In this document: one piece after another, positions 57,880 through 64,000 of the stretch
Layout: each line of letters starts with the position of its first letter
How positions within the stretch are numbered: the first letter of the stretch is position 1
Assembly: GCF_035222375.1 (NCBI RefSeq)
Contig: NW_026946363.1
Coordinates: 2,728,001-2,792,000, forward strand
From: Podospora pseudocomata
Lineage: Eukaryota > Ascomycota > Sordariomycetes > Sordariales > Podosporaceae
DNA: 64,000 nt
Direction of reading: 5' to 3'
The notes under the pieces: model-generated
Database searches by the model: none
Told to the model about the DNA's origin: nothing
The model's input: the letters and a program-made list of their open reading frames with translations, nothing else
Program-made: the position numbers and the translations under genes

Positions 57880-58374
57880 ATGGCAACCACGCCAAGACCC
57901 CTCTTCGTTTACGGCACCTTGTGTGCTCCAGAGCTGCTTGCCATGCTCCTCCGAGAATCAGATGAGACCGCCCCCGACGTCGACAAAATGCTCCCCATGC
58001 TGCAACCTGCAACCGTCAAGGGATATGAGCGGCGTTCGTTATACTTCGGCAGTGGTTACGCCCAGCAGCCCGCGGCAATTGCCTCCAAAGACCCAAATGC
58101 CTCGATCTAGGGCTGCCTCCTCACACTAGCGACCACGTCTCAACGTCGGCAACTCGACAACTTCGAAGGTGAAGGAGAGGCATACAAGTGCGTTCCCGTC
58201 CGGGTTCACATCGCTACCGATCAGTCAGTAGCGGCAGACATGTACCTCTGGAATGGCCCGATGGAGAAGATATCTCCTGATCCTTGGGACTTTGCCGCCT
58301 TTGTCAAAAATGGGCTGCAGGACTTCTTCCTCAATGTTTTTGAAGGAATGGAATTTGGTGGTGAAGACGACTAG
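57880..58374 (+). pseudogene. AIG2/gamma-glutamylcyclotransferase-like gene with an in-frame stop
   Basis: From the ATG at 57880 the protein begins MATTPRPLFVYGTLCAPELL, the YGTL loop typical of the AIG2/GGCT fold, and continues with VKGYERRSLYFG and PAAIASKDPNASI. A TAG stop follows at 58108-58110. The same frame then goes on for 87 codons with the expected second half: GCLLTLATTSQRRQLDNFEGE, with the acidic residues where the catalytic Glu of the family lies, then AYKCVPVRVH, and ends WDFAAFVKNGLQDFF to a TAG at 58372. Full length of about 164 residues fits the family. No canonical intron could remove the stop. GGCT-like enzymes open gamma-glutamyl amines to 5-oxoproline. It is either a recent pseudogene, a sequencing error, or a case of stop read-through; the near-perfect state of the rest says any loss is recent. 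Confidence 0.8.
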
Positions 58375-59653
58375 TAAACTTGCAGAAGAAAATATGGACC
58401 ACAGCTTGGTCGAAGCAAACACATATAAAATGTAAGTTCCCCTATGTCACCTGCAGGTGAGCTATTTCGTGATGCTGACAGGTTGACTAGAGCGCTTATG
58501 TTCTCAAAAAGGAAAACAGAAAACAATCTTGGCAGATGTCGTTGGATTCAGGGGCTCGCTCAAATATTCTTCCGCTGCGAGATATGAAGATGGTGTGGGG
58601 AGTGGCGTGGGGGCGACCCGATCTTGGTGTTCTTGGCACGGTCCCCCCTGAGGTTCCATTTTCAACCGCAGACCTTGGACTACGCAATCAGCTTCCCCAT
58701 AAAACCCTTATCTGACGACTGTTCCAGCCGCAGGCTCGCAGCCCGCGGAGATGGGAAGAGGGTGTGCTTTCACTGCCGCGCGCGAGCTCCGAGAGGTTGC
58801 TTTGGACCAGGAACACCCTTATCTACGGCCCCGTCGAGAGCTGCAGGAGCAGAGATAACCCACACAACCCGGTCGCTCCAATCACATCTTTACAATTGCA
58901 ATCGTCAAAGCAGTGAGCAGCGTCGGTTCAAGCTTCATGAAGTCATATCCAATGTGGGCGTCTGTGAGGTTCTTGGCTTTGTATGATAAGGACGGCAATG
59001 GTGTTGAGGTTGTTGGTCCCTCGGGAGGGAGGATTTTGGGTGAGGTTTCGGAACACAACTGCAAGAAAAACTCAAACTCGAAAAAAATCCAAGGAAGAAC
59101 GGAGAAACAGGAGATGTCATACTGGTTTGTCGACAGTATTCCCGGTGAAGAATAACCCAGACTCCACAAAAGCTTGTATAGCGGGAACTGTTGAGATATA
59201 TGGGGATCAGATTACCACCGTAGGGACGGTACTTGCATCTCCGGATTCGAGGCTGGCTTTTCTTGACATGCATATCCGGCCACTCAGAGGGCCCGTTGGA
59301 CCTCTTATCAAGATCTGCGGTGTGGCGCGGCTCCCATTTGGGGGTTTTCCAAGTTCTAGATCTGGGGAATGCACACCTACCCGTGGTTTTCAGCGTGCTG
59401 AAGGTGCCAAACATGCGTTTCCGGATCGAGTCCGTGGAAACGTCATTGTGTTTGTCGGTAGTGATATGAGTGCGATATGAGAGAATTCGGGAGTGAGCCA
59501 AGAGTCGTGATTGTGTGTGTATGGAAGTTGTATATCCGTCAAGTTTGTGAGGGACGCTCACAGGTATAAGACCAGACCTTGGCCTGGCTCATTCAGACTA
59601 GTTCCTGGCTAGAGAGCATCAGTTCATCTACAGCAAAAGGGCTAGCTTGAAAC
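58375..59653. other. Upstream region of the nitrate transporter
   Basis: Frames such as 58624-58986 and 58983-59480 (+) have no recognisable domain. The right-hand 350 bases hold GATA words and a NIT4-like palindrome, listed separately, as expected for a nitrogen-regulated gene. Confidence 0.45.
59305..59477. promoter_or_regulatory. Possible NIT2/AreA (GATA) and NIT4/NirA sites upstream of the nitrate transporter
   Basis: TTATCA (TGATAA on the minus strand) lies at 59305-59310, and two GATA words lie 7 bases apart at 59463-59466 and 59474-59477. TCCGTGGA at 59431-59438 differs by one base from the NIT4 palindrome TCCGCGGA. In Neurospora and Aspergillus, nitrate transport genes need both the GATA activator and the nitrate-specific Zn2Cys6 activator. 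The words are short, so chance matches are possible. Confidence 0.35.
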
Positions 59654-61323
59654 ATGGGCCTCAAACTCGCTCACCTTTACGCTGCCCCTGAGGTTAACCC
59701 CGTTAACCGAAAGGCGCGGGCGATACCTTTCTTTAACCCTATCAATGTTTACGGCCGGGTGTTCTTCTTCTCGTGGTTCGGTTTCATGATCGCGTTCTGG
59801 GGTAAGTTACTGTCATTCTGCTACTACCTACCTGGCAATTCTGTACTAACTTTCTGTGCTTTAGCTTGGTATACATTCCCACCATTGGTATGATGACACC
59901 TTCTCATAGCATCAATGAGGTGTAGGAGTCTAACAGATGCCGTCTATAGCTCACACATACTATCAAATATGACCTCAACCTCTCACCGGCTGAGGTAGCC
60001 AACAGCAACATTGTCTCTCTTCTAGCCACCCTCCTCGTCAGGGTCATCGCCGGCCCATTATGCGATCAATTCGGTCCCCGCAAAGTCTTTGGCGGCCTTC
60101 TCCTCGTCGGCGCCATTCCCCTCGGCTTGGCCCCTCTAGTGCAAAACATCAACGGGCTCTACGTCTCCCGCTTCTTCATCGGTATTCTCGGCGGCTCTTT
60201 TGTCCCCTGCCAAGTCTGGTCAACCGGCTTTTTCGACAAGAACGTCGTCGGCACGGCCAACGCCCTGACCGGCGGCTTCGGCAACGCGGGAGGCGGCATC
60301 ACCTACTTCATCATGCCCGCCGTCTACGACGCCTTTGTCGCCAGCGGCCGCTCCCCGGGGCAATCCTGGCGGCTGACGTTCATCATCCCTCTTGTCATGG
60401 TCATCGCAACGGGGACTGCCCTCCTTCTCCTCTGCCCCGACACCCCCACCGGCAAGTGGGCCGACCGTCACCTCCAAGCAAAGGAGAACCTTCAGGCCCA
60501 CGGCATCGATGAGACGATCGTCGACATCCCCGGCGCCATCACCGACCGGTTGCCTTCCACCCCACCAGACAGCAACCACGAGAAGGTTGACCTGAAGATT
60601 GAACGGAAGACTTCAGCCGCGTTTGACCACGAGGCGCAGCTTTCAAAGACGGAGATGATCCACACTGCCCAGGGGGAGATTGTCCAGAAGCCGACACTGA
60701 AGGAGGCCCTCCAGGTCGCGCGCTCCCCGCAGACGATTTTTCACATTTTGACGTACTCGTGCTCTTTTGGGTCGGAACTGGCGATCAATGCCATCCTGGC
60801 GTCTTATTACGTCAAGAATTTTCCTTCGCTCGGGCAGACGGCTGCGTCGAACTATGCTGCCATTTTTGGGTTTCTCAATTTTGTTACGCGCCCTCTTGGG
60901 GGTATTGTGTCTGATATTTTGTACAATTATTTTGGACGCTCGCTGTGGTTGAAGAAGATGTGGATCGTGGTTTGTGGTGCTGTCACTGGGGTGTTGTTGA
61001 TCGTGATTGGGGTTTTGGATCCGAGGGATCAGGGGGTGATGTTTGGATTGGTCGCGGTGATGGCGGTTTTTTTGGAGGCGGGGAATGGTGCGAATTTTAG
61101 CTTGGTGCCGCACGTGCATCCGTTTGCGAATGGGATTTTGTCGGGGTTGACGGGGGCGGGTGGGAACTTGGGCGGGGTGGTGTTTGCGGTTGTGTTTAGG
61201 TTTATGGATGGGGGGAAGGGGTATGCGAGGGGTTTTTGGGTGATTGGGGTTGTTAATCTTGGGATCGCTTTGGGGGTGAGTTGGATTAGGCCGCTGCCGA
61301 GGGGGCAGGTTGGGGGGCATTAG
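59654..61323 (+). CDS. crnA: High-affinity nitrate/nitrite transporter (MFS, NNP family)
   Basis: Exons 59654-59801, 59865-59887 and 59950-61323 code for 514 residues; the 23-nt middle exon supplies WYTFPPL. The protein is the CrnA/NrtA/NIT-10 type of plasma-membrane nitrate-proton symporter with about 12 membrane helices. It has [15 protein letters not shown] at the start and the MFS loop [11 protein letters not shown]. The first nitrate signature lies around [21 protein letters not shown] large cytosolic loop of about 90 residues with acidic and basic stretches sits between helices 6 and 7. The second nitrate signature is [15 protein letters not shown] with [12 protein letters not shown]. 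The first helix is cut by both introns. Nitrate and nitrite reductase genes, which adjoin this gene in some Aspergilli, are not in the window. Codon use turns G-ending after about 60830. Confidence 0.96.
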
Positions 61324-62956
61324 ATGGGAAGATGGGTCGTGAATTGGTTTACGGATGGGGACTCTCTTTTAACGTGGTGTTTTGGTGTTCTGGTTTGGGT
61401 AAAACAAACATGGCGGGTTACGGGGCTGGGGATCTGGGATAGGGGGTTGTAAGCGTGGAATTAAAAGACCATATCGAGTTTACATTGCTCTTTACGAACG
61501 ATATCAATGTGTTGTGGCACCATTTGCCAAAGACTCCATTGCAACGCGATGAACATCAGAGCATGAATGACGTTCAGCTGTGTCTTGATCAAACCTGGTC
61601 GAGAGCTACGAAGTGTAACTGATTCTGAAGATGACTTACACTGACTGTCTGTTCCAAGGCCTGTCCCGGACACACAGATCTTGGCAGGTAGGTAGGTATC
61701 TATCCTTGGAACAACACATCCGTCGAACACTCGGAACTTGTCGTCGAACAACCAACCCAAGGAACAACAGTCACCGCCAGACAACTGACAACCAACCAAC
61801 CGCCAGTCCTCCGCCAAGTTTACCGGTGTTTTGTTCCCCACCCCACCCAGCATCTCACGATATTACCCCAACCGGGGCGGTGTCGGATATCGCACCCGGC
61901 GGTCACTTGCACGAAACAACCTTCCGTACTCTCCTCAACCGGCGGCAACCATCGGAAGAAAACACCCACCCCTTATCTGACCCTTCCACACCGAAAATCT
62001 GCACAACAAACTCCCTTTGCAACATAGCGTAGGTGGTCACGATGTTACATATACGCACAGTCTTTGTCCTTTTTGACACACAACCTCGCCCCTTTACATA
62101 ACCAACCCGAACCCTAACTCCCTGACCGGCCCGGCTATCGGCACCGACAGCCGCTCCGGCTTCGAAGACCCACTACCTCCCGAGAACCGCCCCACTTTTG
62201 CCGTGCCGGGAATGAAAGTTGTGGGGAACGGACTGGTCCGTAGCGCAAATGTGTGATGTCACGCTAAGGCAGACCCGCAACCATCGAGTTCGAGTTAAGG
62301 AAGGAACCGAGCGGTCGGGAAATGCCATGACGGAATTGGGATGGGATTTTTTGGGTGGTCACATGTGGCGGTTTACGCTTGGGGGGAAAGGGGGGGGAAA
62401 GTCGGGGGTTAGTCGGAGGCTTGAGTCGGGGTTTCATCACACAGGATAGCACATATTGTATCGTTAGACGGTAAGATAGTCGAGAGCTATCGCAAGTGAT
62501 GTTGAAGGTCGGTTTGGAAAAAGTCTGGAACACCCCTTGTGGAGAGATAGGGAAAGAGACGAACCGGATCGGTTGTCGGTGGTGGAGTTTTGCGGGAACG
62601 GCACATGGCGGACTACACTATGGATAGGGGACCCGCACCGATGGAAAAGTGTAACCCTTCCCGAAGAAGCGGCGGGTGGAAAATTCAGGGAAGGAGTCAC
62701 TGGTTTTTTTCTTCTCCAGATCGGGGGGATCGGTGGACGTGTTGGGGGATGTAGATAAGTAGAAGGGGATCTCCTGTTTTGTTCATCTTTGTGAGATACA
62801 GACCTCGAGACAAGCGAATCCTGAACATACCATTGAAGACATCTCGATCTTGCATGAAGGAGTGAAATTGGATGTTATACAATGACAACAACGCCTTGCT
62901 CTTTACCTTGCGTATCGCATATTGTTGGGCCGGATAGAGGGTCGAATAACGAGATT
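61324..62956. other. Intergenic region between the nitrate transporter and the DUF1275 gene
   Basis: This stretch holds the 3' end of the transporter gene and the promoter of the next. Frames at 61461-61853 (-) and 61631-62032 (+) have no domain. A telobox-like AACCCTAA is at 62110-62117. Confidence 0.5.
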
Positions 62957-64000
62957 ATGGAAGCTCAGAATCATCAACCCCCACCGCCATCACGACCTAC
63001 AGAGACGATGATGGATCCTCAAAGACAACAAGAACCTATCTCGTCTTCATCCTCCACCACCGAGGCCGAAGTCGAAACACCCACCAACAACCCCCCACCA
63101 CCACCACCACCAAAAACCCTCCTCACGGCTTCGAAAATATGGAACTACCTCAACCAAGATATCAAACCCACCACCTTTGCCGAGATCCAACTTACGCTTT
63201 TAACATTCTGCATCGGTTTACAAGGTTAGTTTTCCCTGGTCTTCGCTAAGTCACCTTGCCCACATCATATATCTCCCCTTACCCATCCCCCTCACCTATC
63301 CTCCTCCCACCCCCTTGCTAACTCTATTCCCCTACTAGACGCAGTCTCCTTCCCCGACTTCCACTGCTTTGCCTCCAACCAAACAGGCAACACCGTCTTC
63401 CTCGTCCTAGCCATCATCCTCCCCGAGATGAACGGCGAAATGTTTGTCACCTCCAACATCGCCGTCGCCCTGGGCTTCTTCCTCGCGGCCGCCTACCTCA
63501 CCGGCCAGCTCGGGCACATCATTGGCCCCCGCCGCCGCTTGTACATCATAATCTGTAACCTCATCCAGACCTGCCTCGTCTTTGCGACTGCTGTCCTGCA
63601 GTACAAGAAGGGGGTCGAGCCCCAGGGTACACGAACCCTCCTGGCGATTGGGTTTCTTGCCACTGCTGCGGGATCGCAGGTTGTGGTGAGTAGGAGTTTG
63701 AAGATGACCGAGATTAGCACGGCGATGGCGACGGCGGCGTGGTTGGATTTGGTGATTGATCCTGATTTGATGAGGGTGAAAAATAGGGGGAGGAATAGGA
63801 GGTTGATGTTTTTGGGGAGTTTGATTTTGGGGACGTTAGTGGGGGCGGTGATTTTCAAGAGGGTGGGGAGTGCGGTTGCGTTGTTTGTTAGTGCTGGGGG
63901 GAAGGGGGTGGTGACGGGGATGTGGTTTGGTGTTGAGGGGGAGGAAAGTAGGAAGAGGGAGGGGCGAGAAGAGAAGGGGGAGATGGGGGTGATGGTTTAA
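62957..64000 (+). CDS. DUF1275 (YoaK-like) membrane protein
   Basis: Exons 62957-63224 and 63339-64000 give 309 residues; the stop codon is the final base triplet of the window. The intron of 114 nt restores LQDAVSFPDFHCFASNQTGNTVFLVLAI, the DUF1275 signature with its Asp-Ala and the N-Q-T-G-N motif. Membrane helices follow (NIAVALGFFLAAAYLTGQL; LYIIICNLIQTCLVFATAVL; LLAIGFLATAAGSQVVV with SRSLKMTEISTAM; LMFLGSLILGTLVGAVIF; and one near the end). The first 65 residues are Pro/Ser/Thr-rich and cytosolic. Members are multi-pass proteins of unknown transport or sensing role, frequent in bacteria and in filamentous fungi. I chose the ATG at 62957 (MEAQNHQPPPP); another in-frame ATG lies at 62882, but the extra 25 residues look like leader. 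The C-terminus is Glu/Lys/Arg-rich. Confidence 0.9.

Noticed and set aside
58983-59480. 165-codon plus-strand frame before the nitrate transporter
   Set aside because: No domain, no good ATG, and it overlaps the likely regulatory region.
60643-61320. 225-codon minus-strand frame rich in Pro, His and Asn
   Set aside because: It is the mirror of G-ending codons in the nitrate transporter; the same kind of frame appears opposite 4190-4699 and 52778-53224.

Overview
The window is nuclear DNA from a filamentous ascomycete, most likely a Sordariomycete close to the Sordariales. The evidence is many short introns (about 50-180 nt) with GTAAGT-like donors and CTAAC/CTAAT branch sites, 5S rRNA genes lying outside any rDNA array and close in sequence to the Neurospora type, Zn2Cys6 transcription factors, and wide gene spacing. 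Species cannot be fixed from the sequence alone. I rebuilt the exon structures by eye, checking phase at each junction and protein-family continuity across it.

Layout. 1-3249: no convincing gene. 3250-5355 (+): five-exon MoCo-sulfurase-like PLP enzyme without a MOSC domain. 5746-6051 (-): two nearly identical 5S rRNA genes. 6052-15050: a long stretch without a supported gene, ending in a leader rich in upstream ATGs. 15051-16451 (+): Zn2Cys6 regulator. 19892-20621 (-): DUF202 membrane protein. 21968-26286: compact housekeeping block of OST2/DAD1 (+), GRASP/Grh1 (-), TGS1 cap hypermethylase (+) and the V-ATPase f/RNaseK-type subunit (+). 27238-32908 (+): 1834-residue ankyrin protein with a nucleotidyltransferase-like N-terminus. 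33772-37077 (-): Kar9. 39157-40965 (+): conserved-looking intronless protein of unknown function. 43161-48384 (-): SGS1/QDE-3-type RecQ helicase. 51575-53221 (+): UPC2-like Zn2Cys6 regulator whose intron can be read through in frame. 53868-55027 (-): RPF2, with a 14-nt first exon. 57880-58374 (+): AIG2/GGCT-like gene with an internal stop. 59654-61323 (+): CrnA/NIT-10-type nitrate transporter. 62957-64000 (+): DUF1275 membrane protein ending on the last base of the window.

The genes do not form one pathway. OST2, GRASP and the V-ATPase subunit all act in the endomembrane system; RPF2 and the 5S genes both belong to 60S ribosome assembly, since Rpf2 delivers the 5S particle, but they lie about 48 kb apart. 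No CRISPR array, convincing transposon or secondary-metabolite cluster was seen. The points most worth checking are the nucleotidyltransferase-ankyrin fusion, the paired 5S genes, the stop inside the AIG2-like gene, the readable intron inside a zinc cluster, and a repeated switch from C-ending to G-ending codons toward the 3' ends of genes.
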